Shown: piece after piece, positions 12,550-25,390 of the stretch
Layout: every line of letters begins with the position of its first letter
Numbering within the stretch: position 1 is the first letter of the stretch
From: Turnera subulata
Lineage: Eukaryota > Streptophyta > Magnoliopsida > Malpighiales > Passifloraceae
Direction of reading: 5' to 3'
Assembly: GCA_028386065.3 (NCBI GenBank)
Contig: JAKUCV010003088.1
Location: forward strand, 1-64,000
Length of the DNA: 64,000 bases
Position numbers and translations under genes: made by a program
The notes under the pieces: model-generated
Told to the model about the DNA's origin: nothing
The model's input: the letters and a program-made list of their open reading frames with translations, nothing else
The model's database searches: none

Positions 12550-13316
12550 CGGCCTAAGTATTCACCTCCTCGATCTTATCGAAGCATCTTAATACTTTCT
12601 GAGTCGATTCTGTACTTCATTCTTGAATTCTTTGAACTTTTCGAAGGATTCCGACTTGTGTCTCATTAGATACACAAGGCCGTATCTACTGAAGTCAATA
12701 GTAAATGTAATGAAGTATTGAAAACCACCTCTAGCCTGTGTAGACATTGGTCCACATACATCAGTATGTATGAGACCTAATAAGTCCGAGGCTCTTTCAC
12801 CTTTACCCTTAAAGGGAGCCTTAGTCATTTTGCCTAACAAACATGACTCACATGTCTCATATGATTCAAAATCAAATGAGTCTAAAAATACAACTTTTAT
12901 GGAGTTTAGGAATACGAGTCTCGTTTATATGGCCCAAACGACTATCCAGAGATAGGTTTCACTAGAATCATGTAATCTAACCTTCTTCATATTAATGTTA
13001 TAGACAGGCGTTTACAGTTTTAGAACATGCAAAACATCGTTAAAAATGCACCACTATAATCAATTTCTTTGAAATAAATAGAACAACAATTGCTCTTTAT
13101 TATCAATGAAAAACTTTTCTAGTCCATACAAGACACAGAAATCAAATTCCTGCTTATGGTAGGTACATAATAACAATTGTCCAGTTCTAAAACCAAACCA
13201 TTCGGTAAGGATAGATAGAAAGTCCCTACGGCTAATGTAGCAACTCTTGCTCCAATTCCGAGGCGTAGGTCTATCTCATCCTTAGCCAATCTCCCACTCT
13301 TTCTCAGTTCCTTCAC
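12550..13316 (-). pseudogene. Copia pre-integrase and integrase, broken
   Basis: LPNGLVLELDNCYYVP and ISRNLISVSC (13316-13119) belong to the protease/pre-integrase part. CGPMSTQARGGFQYFITFTI and DFSRYGLVYLMRHKSESFEK (12840-12589) are the integrase core around the first catalytic Asp. The plus-strand text near 12560-12595 corresponds to the following RSDRGGEY-type motif in a disrupted frame. Stops and frame shifts lie between the pieces. Confidence 0.88.
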
Positions 13317-13614
13317 ATTTCCTCAAATGTGAGAACCACATCCGGTATCTTATACCCACGATGCAGAGGTAGAGATATTAGCCTCTATAACAAAATACCT
13401 GAAGCGGAAGTCTCACTTCCCTTCTGCTCCTTTACCTCTTCAAGGTAAACAGGGCAGTTGCGTTTCTAATGGCCTGGTTTGTTGCAACGGAAACAATTTC
13501 CTTCTTTGCAACACCACCCTTGGGTTTCAGCACATGAGAATAAGAAGATGCACATGCACCAAACCTTTTGGTACATTTCTTCTTCTTCTCTAACTTTGCT
13601 TTACCCTTTCTTTT

Positions 13615-13953
13615 TCAAAGGAAACCAAGACCCTCTGGGCTCTCAATGTATAAAATCATCTTGAGCACATGAGGTCTAACGGGTGATAACTTAGCCATCT
13701 TGCATTGGAACAATGCCTTAGAGGTCTCGTACCTCCCATGCTTTGCTTGCTGTTCTTTGAACATTTTCAGGTGTTCGATCATATTGGACACCCATATGTT
13801 CTCATCTTGCTTCTGAGGCTCAGAGTCTATGGCAATTAGCATAAGGCATGCAACATCCAATGCATCATCAACATGCTTCTCGCAAGCATCTACTTCTGCC
13901 CTAGAAGCATTAGGCGCCAATTCATTAAGAACAGGCCCTTCAAGGACATACAA
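13615..13953 (-). pseudogene. Copia gag (UBN2-like) fragment
   Basis: The 112-aa frame shows the plant Copia gag pattern: MYVLEGPVLNELAPNA near the start, DDALDVACLML, MIEHLKMFKEQQAKHGRYET and KALFQCKMAKLSPVRPHVLK. It forms the capsid-like gag domain. The frame ends soon after VLKMILYIE. A zinc-knuckle remnant follows near 13480 (minus strand). The assembly gap precludes seeing the complete 5' leader. Confidence 0.85.
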
Positions 13954-14614
13954 ATTTTTCTTGTTTGAAGACTATCCTCAAAAGGTGATGCCACTCTAGG
14001 AAACTATTTCTATTCAGCTTGTCCTACTCAAGGACCAATCGCAATAATAAATGCTAGTGTTTTGTACTATGGTAATTCTACAACAAAGATCAACTCACAC
14101 AAATAATAGTCATGCATACAAATCATTTAATAAGGAATTCTATTAAATGTGCTCCTACTACATAAATCAAGATAATTATATAAGTAGGCCAAGATCCACA
14201 TTTCACTACAACATAAGTCAGCGAGGGCTGATTGCCTACATCATAGCTATTTAGGTAGACAACTCTTGTCAATTACATCTCTATGTAACTCTTGGATAGT
14301 TGAGTGAACAACACCTTGTCCAAGTCTATCTTATAGACATTGCTCAACCCTTGCCTCTAGGTCCTTAATCCTATTAAGATAACCTAGTTAAGTCCATACC
14401 CACAACAAGCAGTCGAGATATTACAATTATCCACTCGCACCTTCCTAGGATAAACATTGGCACCTTTGCGAGGGCAAAACCTACCAAGTGTTGATCTTAG
14501 GCTTGATGAGTGCTTATCATGGAAGGCAACTAAGAACTTAATATTTTACATCAACATATAATTCCAACACATCACATGCTTGTTCTTGATAAATCATACA
14601 TTGATGTCATGTAA

Positions 14615-15158
14615 NNNNNNNNNNNNNNNNNNNNNNNNNNNNNNNNNNNNNNNNNNNNNNNNNNNNNNNNNNNNNNNNNNNNNNNNNNNNNNNNNNNNNN
14701 NNNNNNNNNNNNNNNNNNNNNNNNNNNNNNNNNNNNNNNNNNNNNNNNNNNNNNNNNNNNNNNNNNNNNNNNNNNNNNNNNNNNNNNNNNNNNNNNNNNN
14801 NNNNNNNNNNNNNNNNNNNNNNNNNNNNNNNNNNNNNNNNNNNNNNNNNNNNNNNNNNNNNNNNNNNNNNNNNNNNNNNNNNNNNNNNNNNNNNNNNNNN
14901 NNNNNNNNNNNNNNNNNNNNNNNNNNNNNNNNNNNNNNNNNNNNNNNNNNNNNNNNNNNNNNNNNNNNNNNNNNNNNNNNNNNNNNNNNNNNNNNNNNNN
15001 NNNNNNNNNNNNNNNNNNNNNNNNNNNNNNNNNNNNNNNNNNNNNNNNNNNNNNNNNNNNNNNNNNNNNNNNNNNNNNNNNNNNNNNNNNNNNNNNNNNN
15101 NNNNNNNNNNNNNNNNNNNNNNNNNNNNNNNNNNNNNNNNNNNNNNNNNNNNNNNNNN
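14615..15158. other. Assembly gap (544 N)
   Basis: Unresolved bases inside the 5' leader region of the minus-strand Copia. Reading frames that span it are meaningless. Confidence 1.
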
Positions 15159-15656
15159 TTCTGCCAAGGCCAATCCTCATGCCAACATCGATGTTTGTCA
15201 CACCAACATCGATGTTATGGCCTAAACTTGCTTGAACGACAATCGTTCGATACACAAACCGACACTCGGTTTTTCTTAGTCGAACCCTTCAACCTACTGC
15301 CATAAACATCTTGATTGATATCTCATACCAATCAAGTGCTTGTTGTCAAAACACTTTTGATAAATCAACCTCAACAACTTATGTATCACATATACACAAT
15401 TGAAGACAATATGACATGATCATGCTTTATCACATAAAACATATCATGCATATTTACTCAAAACATACCAAACATATGCACATATTTGCATAGCAAATCA
15501 TATATACCAAAACAAACTCAGCATATCATTTGATAATACAAAACAACAACATGTTCAAAATCACTTAGCATATCACATACACAAAATGATTCCTACACAT
15601 GTTAGGATGATCATATCACATATGCATCACTTATACGGTTTAGAGCTTCATATGAA

Positions 15657-15670
15657 GGCTCCGCTACCAC
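15657..15670 (-). promoter_or_regulatory. Primer-binding site of the Copia element
   Basis: On the minus strand this reads GTGGTAGCGGAGCC immediately after the 5' LTR end ACTTACA. It is similar to the initiator-tRNA-Met binding sequence TGGTATCAGAGC with a few differences. The position fits, but the tRNA identity is inferred. Confidence 0.65.
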
Positions 15671-17204
15671 TGTAAGTTTCCCTAGAGCTATTATGACATT
15701 CATAATAGGCACAACATGCAGCGAAAGTAAGGGAAACAACCAAGAACCACATGTGAAGCATCATAAACCGTATAATAAAACTTAACATACCTTGAAGATT
15801 AGGATCTTTCACCTAACTCGTGAATGGAATCAGCAAGAGCAAGACAACGGCCTGGCTCCTCTACGGTATCCACACGAACCGTGATTGGCTTAGAATCGTC
15901 ACACGAATCAAGCGTCGAGCACTCCCGGACTGGTGCTAGCAGCAGAAACCGGGAGCTTGGGTTTTGTGGTGTTTTTAGTTCTTCTTCTTTTCTTTCACAA
16001 AGAAGAAGAAGAAGAGAGGTGTATTTTTCTCTGAAATGCTGAAGCCAAAAACGTTCAGAGAGCACTCAAGAGAGGAGGAGGATGATCAGATCATACCCAT
16101 GCCAAATGAAGACATAGGTTAGTGGAAGTCATGGCCAACCTTGGCCCATCTCCCACTTAATCATGTCAAGACATGATAATGCCTCCACTAGACTTTCCAG
16201 CACAACACACACCATAATATCTGATCCCTGGTCAATAATTCACCTAATTATTGTACCAAAACGACCCTGGTTCAACCATGGTCCAACCACGGTCCAACCA
16301 CACCCGGTCCAACCATGGTCCAACTACGGTTCAACCACCTGCTCGAATCAACGGTTCTTTGTGTGTGACCCTGTAGGCACTTGTAACGTCCGGCAATAAT
16401 TGTAAAATTCTCATTTTACAATTATAAGCAAAGAGCGGCGTCTAGCAACACATCATTGCTACCCGAACGACAAGATCAGTACTGATTCTCTATGCCTCGG
16501 AATATGTCATCGTCCCTTCGTCCCATTATCAAGATTAAACACGAGACATGGAATATGTCAATCTCGTATATGTTTAATCTATGTTTCTTGATCCCCGAGT
16601 TAACTGTATAAAACGGAAACCCGTGATAACACCATATCACCCAATCCGAGCATGGCCATGCATTTAACAGTTCAACTCTATCAAGAAACCATACGATAAT
16701 ATACCCGTTATATGGGTCGAACGAATCCCGTCTTGATCAATCAAAACCCACTACATACTCGTCATATACCCAATGATTACCCTTATGTCCACCCAGTTAC
16801 GGATGACTAGGAATAATATCAAAGTACATGATTCATATGTTGGATACCTTGACGATCTCAGGTCGGAGGACAATAACATCTATAAGAACCACTAATGACA
16901 TACATATAACGTTCCATGTAGGGTTCTTATGTGGGTCGGTCCAGTCCACAAGTTCTCCAACTTGTACCCGTATGTAGAATTCATATCACATATGCAATTC
17001 TCAACATACGCTAGTCTTAATTTATTATTACAACCCATCCGTAATAATAATCGACTAGGGACATTTAAGAATATGAAATATTCTAGGGTTATAAGTATGT
17101 GCAAGTATTTATCTCATAAACGATACTTATTGGAATAACCTTAATGTGTATACATGACAACAAATAATCATCCATGATTGGATTTTGGGCATATTACACT
17201 AACA
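15671..17204 (-). repeat. 5' LTR of the minus-strand Copia
   Basis: 1534 bp, with the same ends and order of motifs as 9128-10658. It carries the GGTCCAACCA-type tandem motifs at 16265-16330 and an inverted repeat TTGTAAAAT...ATTTTACAA near 16398-16420. Confidence 0.95.
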
Positions 17205-18090
17205 CTCTGAGCACAAATGAAAACAAAGTAAACTAATCACTGGGGAATTTAATTAGCAGCGTATCCTGTTTATTTAGAATCCATTCTACAATTATATTCG
17301 GGTACCCTTTTATTTATAATATAGACGTAGAATCCAATTTACAATCGTATTAGTTTATTATTTAAATTATATAAATAATAATATAAAAATAACCTAGAAA
17401 AAAAGGAAAAGAAGAGAGTTACCATAATTTACAATTGTATTCGGGTACCCTTTTAGACATAAATTCCAATTTACAATCGTATTAGTTTGCCGTCAGACTC
17501 AATTTGCCGTCATTTGGAAAAGTATAATCCAATTTACAATTGTATTCGGGTACCCTTTTAGACATAGAATCCAATTTACAATCGTATTAGTTTGCAGTCA
17601 GACTCAATTTGCCGTCATTTAGAAAAGTAGAATCCGATTTACAATTGCATTCGGTCGGTATTTGCCGTAACACTCAATTTGCCGTGATTAAAAAAAGTTT
17701 AATTTTGATCATAATGCTAATATAATATAATATGTATATAGCGATATGTACGTAGCAATTTTTTAAGATTGATAATTGTATCCGGTCGGTAATGCTAATA
17801 TAATATAATATCCATATAGCGGTATGTACGTAGCAATTTTTAAAAATTTCCAATTGTATTCGGTCCGTATTTGCCGTAACACTCAATTTACATGTGATTA
17901 AGAAAAGTTTAATTTTCATCATAATGCTAATATAATATAATATATATATATAGCGATATGTATGCAGCAATTTTTTAATAATTATGTATAGCAAGTTTTT
18001 AAAATGACTATTATGCCTTTAATTATAGTAGAAAGAGGAGGGTATTTTAGTATTTCAATTTCGCAAATTTTAGGACTTGTGCTTTTATAT
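17205..18090. repeat. AT-rich tandem repeats, Helitron-associated
   Basis: A 105-bp unit starting ACAATTGTATTCGGGTACCC begins at 17431, 17536 and 17641, with a longer variant from 17288. A second unit (GCTAATATAATATAATAT, then TATAGCG and GTAGCAATTTTT) occurs near 17710, 17795 and 17920, and is related to 8880-8990. The region probably belongs to the same interrupted Helitron as 8480-9122 (inference). There is no coding content. Confidence 0.65.
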
Positions 18091-18210
18091 GTAGTATAGA
18101 TCATGTGGTTATATAAATAGAAAATAAAAATACTAAGATAAGCTAAATGTTAAAGGAAAACGACATAAGCATATTGAGATGTTTCTCCGAAACCAATTTA
18201 TTAAGCTCGC

Positions 18211-19113
18211 TTATATCGTAGCGCGGGATTCCTTGAAGCTAAAAAACTCGGCTTCGTGATCTCCTTCTTCCTCACTTTCTCCCTTAAGAAAAGCACTACA
18301 AATTTCTAAACTAGGTTTCGAGATTGCTTTCATCCACATATCCATACAAACCTCTCCATGTTCCTCAGGCATAAGGGTACGTAGCATCATTCTTGTGAAA
18401 TTTCTAACTAAATTCATCCCTCAGCTGTTTGATCTTTCTTATTTGGGTTTCTGCCAACTTACAAGTATTTCTCTTCATATATTTCACAGCAGAATCAAGA
18501 AGCATTTTCTTGGTGGCCTCATCCGCCGAGTTGGTCCTTTCTGCAATGAAAAGATTGCTCTAACTCCTCCACCGCAATCATCCTCCAAACCCCTCTTTCA
18601 TAGTTTTTTCCAAGAACAATCACTTCTCTAACCTCGTCAACAATACCAGCTTCCATCATCTCATCAACCCTTTTCACTACCACTTGTACAAAACCTGTAA
18701 AGCGACATCTATCCATATAAAGCAGGCATTGAAGTTGGCCTTGACATCGAAAGATGGATTATTCATAAGCACCTCAATGTATTTGTTAGACCCGCCAGTT
18801 ATAATTGGGATGCGCCCTTTCCCAAGGATATGATCCATGGCGATGTGTACATGGTTGGAGATGTCTTGCAGAGTATAGTTTTCATCAAAATTGTCAACAA
18901 GCCCTAGTAAATGGTCAGGTATGCCCTGCCTCTCCTTTTCCGTTACATTGTTGCAGAATATGCCGAGGCCTTTGTAAATCTGCTTTTTATATGCATTTAT
19001 AATTTCGAAGTTGAAATGCTTTGCCAAATTTATATTGAGATCTTGGTCTTTCCCGTTGCAATTGCCCCCAACACAAACATGACCTTCACATTCTTACACT
19101 TGCATGCCACCAT
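18211..19113 (-). pseudogene. Adenylate isopentenyltransferase (cytokinin biosynthesis) pseudogene
   Basis: IPT enzymes transfer the dimethylallyl group to ATP/ADP, the first step of cytokinin synthesis. From the ATG at 19113 the minus strand gives VMFVLGAIATGKTKIS, a P-loop that departs from the usual G-x-T-G-x-GKS/T. After a shift come FEIINAYKKQIYKGLGI, GIPDHLLGLVD and GRIPIITGGSNKYIEVLM, then FIWIDVALQVLYK. A further shift leads to KRVDEMMEAGIVDEVREV, ERGVWRMIAVEELEQSFHC, and a C-terminal piece ending at 18211. Total length (about 300 codons) is near the normal 320-340, and the absence of introns suits plant IPTs. At least three frameshifts disable it. Confidence 0.88.
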
Positions 19114-19542
19114 AAACTTTTCTTCCTTTCTCATTCTATATATCTATTCTCAATCCTCCTTTTCGTCTTTGTTTAATTACTATCATTTTGTCAATCTTAT
19201 TATTCATTTTATTATTATCAGGTTGTATTATCATCATCAAAGTTGTAATATTATCATTAAGAGTATATTTCTCCCTCAAATTTATAACAGAGTTCTTGTT
19301 GTATGAAAAGTAGGCAGGCAAGCACTTTGCATGAAATGGTTCATGCTGCCTTCCATTTTTGTCTGACCGTATAGCTAATGAGTAATGAGTTCGGCTATAT
19401 ACTATTTTTGTTTGAACAAAAGAAAAGAAAAAAGACCTTTTTCTTTGGAATTAGACCAACTTCTACTGCGTACTATGTAGTATGTGTATATTGTCTTTGT
19501 GTGAGGAATAGGCTCCTGTGATATTTGCACAAGATACTATTT

Positions 19543-21478
19543 GGGTTTTTGGTACAATTGGTACCCAACTTTCTTACGTTGGGTCAATCATGTACCTACA
19601 ACTTTTCTCGAGACAATCATATACCTGGAGTTTTTACGGGCAGGTCAATCATGAGTCTCGGGCTAGGTATGTGCTGACGTGGATGCTGCCCAAAATTGGG
19701 TTGCTACCCGTTGCTCAAAACGACGTCGTATTACCGCAATACGACGTCGTTTCACGTCCACGTGTCAAACATAAGACCCACTCAATCCCCAACAATTGAC
19801 CCCGTTTTTCCGCCTTGGCTCTCTCCCGGTTTAAAAGGTTCAACCCTACCCAAACTTTACCATTTCCACTTTAAAACCCAAATTTTTTGTTTCTTTTTTT
19901 TGTTTTACTTTTTCCTTTCCTTGGTTAAACTTTTACAATTTTTTTTTCAAAAAATAAATTTAGATGGGAAGAGGAAGAGCCTCATAAATCCGAGTTAGTC
20001 TTTTAAAAACATAACCAACTATTAATCCTACTCAAATTAAAGATACAATCCCACTTTACCTATTAACCCTCTCCTTAATCTTTGCCTAATATTATCTTTC
20101 ATAACCAGTTTTATTTTAAAAAATTAAAGGCAACAAAAAAATTAACCACCACCGTCCACCACCACCACTATCTCTTGGCAACAAAAAAATTAACCACCAC
20201 CGTCCACCACCACCACTATCTCTTCATCTGCCCTCCCAACAGATCCTACAAAATCAACACGCAAAACCATCTCAACCATACGCAACCCACATGAGAACAC
20301 CACCAATAACGACAACCACCAACCACTTCCGTCCAGCAAGCATGCATCTGCCATCTGCAAGTAAATCGGAAGCCGTGCTCCACCATCAACAACACCATCT
20401 CTATAATTCCTCATCAATAACACGAAGCCACAAACCCTCTAAATTCAGCTCAGATTCACGACCTCACCCTCCTCTCCAATACCATGCGCCATCATAGGGA
20501 ACCACGCCACTGCTACTGCTGCGATGTGGTGATACTGTGATACGGGGAGAGGACGGCCATGGTGGTTTGAGGCAAGGGAGAGAGGAGGAGGGTTGTGAGT
20601 GGAGGAGTGATAATTTTCTTTTTTGTTTATGGTGGCTGAAAGGAAACAAAACTAGAAGAAGAAGATATGTCATCGTAGGTAGGCGGTCATGGTGGTTTGA
20701 AGCGAGGAATTGAGGGGGTTGTGAGTTATAGTTTTTTCCTTTTGTCTTTGGTGGCTTTAAGGAAATCAAAATCACATAAAGACACCCTAGGCGGCGGTCA
20801 TGGTGGTTTGAGGCGAGTATGTGGTGATGTGTAGTGGGGTTGTTATGAGGGAGGAGTGATAAATAGTTTCTTATAGGGTGTGAGATAGATTTTTTATGGT
20901 TTTTCCTTCTCACACGGATTTTTAAAAAATTAATTCTATGATTTTAAAATGGCACAAGTTATTATGTAGTACTTAACTGGAAAAAAAAATTGTGTAGTTT
21001 GGTGGTAAGTGCACTTGGGTATTTTTTTTGGACCGACTACATTTAATTTTTTAGAGTTAAAAATTAGGTAGAATTTAAAATAATAATAAAAAATAGAAAT
21101 TTATAAAGATTATCAAACAATTATAAAAAGAAAACTATAAAAATTATCCAATCAAACCCGGGGCTGGGATTGGTTCGGTTTGGGATACTAAATAGTCGCG
21201 ACCCAAGATGGTATGCCCGGTTCGTTTTCGGGACCCATGGTGGGGGCCATCTGTGCCACATGTATCCAAAACGATGTCGCCCATATTCAATACGACGTCG
21301 TTTTGCGCGGCGGGCAGCGGGTCAGAATCGGGCAGCATCCACGTCAGCACATACCCAGCCCGAGACCCATGACTGACCTGCCCGCTAAAATTCCAGGTAC
21401 ATAAATGTCTCGAGAAAAGTTGTAGGTACATGATTGACCCAACATAAGAAAGTTGGGTACCAACTGTACCAAAAACCC
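19543..21478. mobile_element. Mutator-like (MULE) non-autonomous element with long TIRs
   Basis: The ends GGGTTTTTGGTACA and TGTACCAAAAACCC are inverted repeats that continue for about 230 bp (19543-19775 against 21245-21478), including TTGGGTCAATCATGTACCTA and CTTTTCTCGAGACA. The perfect 10-bp TSD GATACTATTT flanks it (19533-19542 and 21479-21488). Long TIRs plus a 9-10-bp TSD point to the Mutator superfamily. At 1936 bp with no transposase it must depend on another element. The interior holds a direct repeat of about 50 bp with ACCACCGTCCACCACC (20140-20225) and thrice-repeated GGCGGTCATGGTGG-like text (20555-20820). Confidence 0.88.
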
Positions 21479-21589
21479 GATACTATTTCACATATGGTTT
21501 CTGTTGATGTGCTTTCTAGAAAAGTTAATTTTTCTCTTTTTTTCTGTTTTTGCTACAATTTCCAATTGTTTTTAATATCTGCTCGATGT

Positions 21590-22003
21590 AGCCAAAGTTA
21601 GCGAAGTTATACCTGCAGGAAGATCGTGAAAATATAGTGTGATCCAGGGTTTCAAGGAGGAGGATTTTAAGTGCACTGTTCAACTTACTGAAAACCAACC
21701 GCTCTGGAATTATTTTGATGTTTGCAGTCTATAAGACTCATCTCCCTACAAGTGCAACCCCAATTGTGAGGATTCAAGTGACTATTGGGTATGATTCTTA
21801 GTAGTTACATATTCTTAGAAACTATATATCTTGGTAACAACAGTTAATAGTGTCCTTTTATGATCTTCTCACTATGGTCAAGCACGTATCTTAGAGCAGT
21901 GTTCGAAAATGAGTCTATTATTGAAAAGCTACATAAACAGGGACGAGAGACTATCCAAGTGAATGTATACGACACAACAAATCAGCCTCACCCCATCAGC
22001 ATA
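21590..22003 (+). pseudogene. Unrecognised coding remnant, left part
   Basis: Short plus-strand frames read like protein: KVSEVIPAGRS and KYSVIQGFKEEDFKCTVQLT (21593-21700), THLPTSATPIVRIQVTIG (21738-21790), and NESIIEKLHKQGRETIQVNV (21908-21970). The last continues after excision of the solo LTR into text at 25396 (SIYSWNVPNNELRHV). I cannot name the family. Frame changes could be introns or decay. I include it because the frame runs cleanly across the excised LTR. Confidence 0.4.
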
Positions 22004-25000
22004 TGAAACACCCTGTCCTAAATTCACTCGACTAACAGTAATTACAGCAAACAGTACCACCACGTGGCCAACATATCATAAAAGCAGCAACACATATTAA
22101 TAAAAAGATAAATAGACAATCAAAATCACAACTCGTCACCTTATGGGGACAACAACATTTGCACAGCGGAAGCATTTCTAGACATTCAGTAACATTTTAT
22201 ATGTAAGACACAATGCATGCAAATGGATCCGAGTCTTGTCCGAGGTGACGCCACAGCCGCCGGTATGCAAACCTAACCTGCAGGAACTGTGTGAGGGGTG
22301 AGACCAACCACTGTCTCACCGATAAACAAATAAACAACAGTATACATACAACCGCAAATACACCCAAGCCAACACAGAACACAATAGAAATACAGCAAGC
22401 ACAAACACAATATCGGTATCAACTTACCTGAACTAACTGTACGTCAGACGGTACATGGTTAAGCTATTCTCATAAACTCACCGACATATGACAACAGACT
22501 TACCAATTTTATTATTAGGGCCCTGTCACGTAATAAGTATTGGCCGTGCCTGGTAGCCAGGTTAGCTAACCCCAGGGTACTCCCCGTTAATCCATAAATA
22601 TCACAAATCATATCACAAATAACCGAGTCCCGCAGTCCTCGGCGGAAGTCCCGCAGTCCTTCCTATAACAAATCAACTGAGTCCCGCAGTCCTCAGCCGG
22701 GAGTCCACGCAGTCCTCCCTATCATATCACAAATCACAGGCGACTACCATCTGGCCGTACCAATACCTGTCACGTGACAACCTAGATGTCTAGATGTTAT
22801 TACCACCGTTTATTATTATTCCTTATTCCACTGTCCAACAGTATCTCATCATATTCACGTTCCCGAGCAGGCTCTCAGCCTCACAGCTCCTCTGGGAACC
22901 CAATCACAATGTCAGAGTACCGAGTCACTGTCACTTTTAACTCAATGTCACGTATCTCGTATGGTCATCACAATGCACACGTCAACATCACAGAGTTCAA
23001 CAATCAATCACAGCAGTCCTCAATCACATAACAATAATCACAATAGAAGCCAACAATATCATGTTAAGCACGACAAGACAACATATAAGAAAAATGATCA
23101 ATCAAACATACGGGGTATCACGGGCAGCATACCGAAGTTTATAAGTTTATATCCTCACCTGATACTCCATAGAAGCCGATATCTGGTTAAGCCTCGATAT
23201 CCCTATATTAATAACATCCACAATCACTTATGATGCACAAACAATAATGATCATGCATGATGTCGGTTTTAGTATTTATTAAACGACTTGTCTTACTCCG
23301 TATTCATTTTTATTGTTTCCTTAATTTTCTTATGAAATCAATCTTTCCAATTACTTGGAAATGAACCGGTTATATGTCCTTAGCCGTTCTACTAATCATA
23401 CGTAATTTTTAAGTTACAACTAAAATCGAGCATTCAAGCCGATATCCCGGCCCTTAGCCTTTCGTTGATAAGAAAAGATAATACTAATATAAACATTAAA
23501 ATACAAAATATACATATATATTCGTATGAATACTTGTATATAAGAAAATTCTTATATAGTCATATTTATATATTTATACTAGATGATTCATATATAACCA
23601 TAAACCAAATTTAGAACTCAATTTATTATAGAATAAAAACATAAATAAAATTAAATAAATAAGAAGCATAAATTAAATAAATAAGGCATAAATTGGATAA
23701 AAACATAACTAAATAATTAAATAAAGCATAAGTTAAATTATTAAAATCATAGGTTATTATTATTAATTAGCCGTTTCATTAATTGTCGTTTTAATGTCGG
23801 GGTCCGTTTAATATTGTTCGGGTTTGTTAACGTGGCTCGGGTTTGTTATTATGTCCATGGTCCGTTAGATGCATGAGAGTCCAGGGCTCGGGTTTTACCC
23901 AACAGTCCACTCCCGGGTCGTCGGAAAATTCCTGGGACTGCCGGAACCTCGCCGGATTCCAGCCAAGCACTGTTCACGAGTCCAAATACTCCTCTGTTAC
24001 TGTTCACCGTCCAGAAAAACATCAACACCGCACCACCACGCCATCAATCCATGCCCTTAACAACAGCAACAACAACAACGACATCATCCTTCGCCACAAC
24101 TCACAAAATCCACAAACCCACAACAAATCAACCCAACAAATTAGCCACAAACCGCAATTAATTACAGGGGAGAAGAAGACAAGACCGGCAGCAGCAACTT
24201 ACCCCGTCGGTGGCGCGAGAACGGAGGAGGAGCGCAGCTCTGTGCGAGGCGTCGCGTCTCTTGCCTCGGTGGTGACGAGCTAGACTCGTCTGTGTCAGCA
24301 AGCGTAGAAGATCGAGCAGCAGGGAAAGACAGCACGAGGGAAGAGAGGGGTACGGCGGCTCACTTACCCACACAACCCGAGGTCAGCGACAGGCGCGGCG
24401 GAGACAGCGTTGCAGAGGAGGGAGAGGACGAGCCTCGGCCGTGACTCGGGTGTCGATGGCGACGATCCATGGCGGCGGCGGTCACGGCTTGGGAACCAGC
24501 TGGCAGTGACGGCGAAGGGAAGAGGTAGATAGGGAGGAGTTGGCCGTGGGCGGCGCGTCGCGAGTTGTTGCAGTGGAGGATGGCACGACGACTGCAGCAA
24601 GGAAGGAGAAACAAGGGAGGAAGGCGAACGTGAAGGAGAGGAAGAGATGAGGAAGGGGTTGAGGCGGCGGCGCCTTACTGCAGGGGAGGCTTCGGGCGGT
24701 GGTCTCGGGTTGCAGGAGGAGGAGGAAGGGAAGAGGGAGAAGAGAAGTGAGAGGGAGAAAGTGAAAGAAAAGAAAGAAATGAAAGGAGGCAGGGATGTGG
24801 TGCTCGGGCAAAAAAGAGAAAAGAAATAAAAGAACAGAAAAGAAAGGAGACAAAGAAGAAAAGAAAAGATGGAAAGAAAATGGGAAGTGGGCCGGTTAAA
24901 ACAAAAAAAAATCAGGGGACAAGGGTTAGTGGGTGGAAAAGGAGGAGGAAAATGAAAGAATAAAAAAAGAAAATATCTATCATTATTTATTGGAAAAATC

Positions 25001-25390
25001 TGATCCTACAAAAGACTGATTTACCCTTCCAGTTCCTTTGAGTTCCAAAATATCCCAAGGGCATAAACGTCCTTTCGAAATTCGTCCCGGTCCCGAAAAT
25101 ACAACTTGGGCTCGGAAAATCCAATTAATTCTCCTGAGCGTTGCTCAAGTCTCGGAATTGAAAACCGAGGCTCGGTTAGCCGTGTAGAATTCTCGAAAGT
25201 TAATTCCGAGGCTCGAAGATACTCCGAACGTCGTATATCCTTGGCAATCGAAATGAAGCTCGGTTGCTCCCGGTAAAACTCGGAAAACTCGGTGCGGTAG
25301 AATTCTCGGTTACAACGATAAAATCTATTTACCGTTGTAAAAGTTAAAACGACTCAGTAAAATCTCAAAAATTTTACCCGGGTCGTTACA
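22004..25390 (-). mobile_element. Solo Gypsy LTR (3387 bp), minus orientation, TSD GCATA
   Basis: On the minus strand it begins TGTAACGACCCGGGTAAA (25390) and ends GGGTGTTTCA (22004). The TSD GCATA is perfect (21999-22003 and 25391-25395). It is the same general family as 4483-8474. It contains repeated GAGTCCCGCAGTCCTC motifs (22625-22725), an AT-rich zone (23480-23770), a GC-rich zone (24180-24720) and a purine-rich tract (24620-24960). Confidence 0.9.

Larger units (their letters stand above)
9128..17204 (-). mobile_element. Complete decayed Copia element with two about 1.53-kb LTRs
   Basis: The element is in minus orientation, 8077 bp, with the 5' LTR at 15671-17204 and the 3' LTR at 9128-10658. 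LTR ends read TGTTAGTGTAAT and AAACTTACA on the minus strand. The flanking 5-mers CTGTG (9123-9127) and CTCTG (17205-17209) form a TSD with one mismatch. The order gag, protease/pre-integrase, integrase, RT, RNase H is that of Copia. The coding region has many stops and frameshifts. The 544-N assembly gap lies between gag and the 5' LTR. Confidence 0.95.

Noticed and set aside
14572..15305. Long reading frames on both strands
   Set aside because: They run through the N gap, so the length is artificial.
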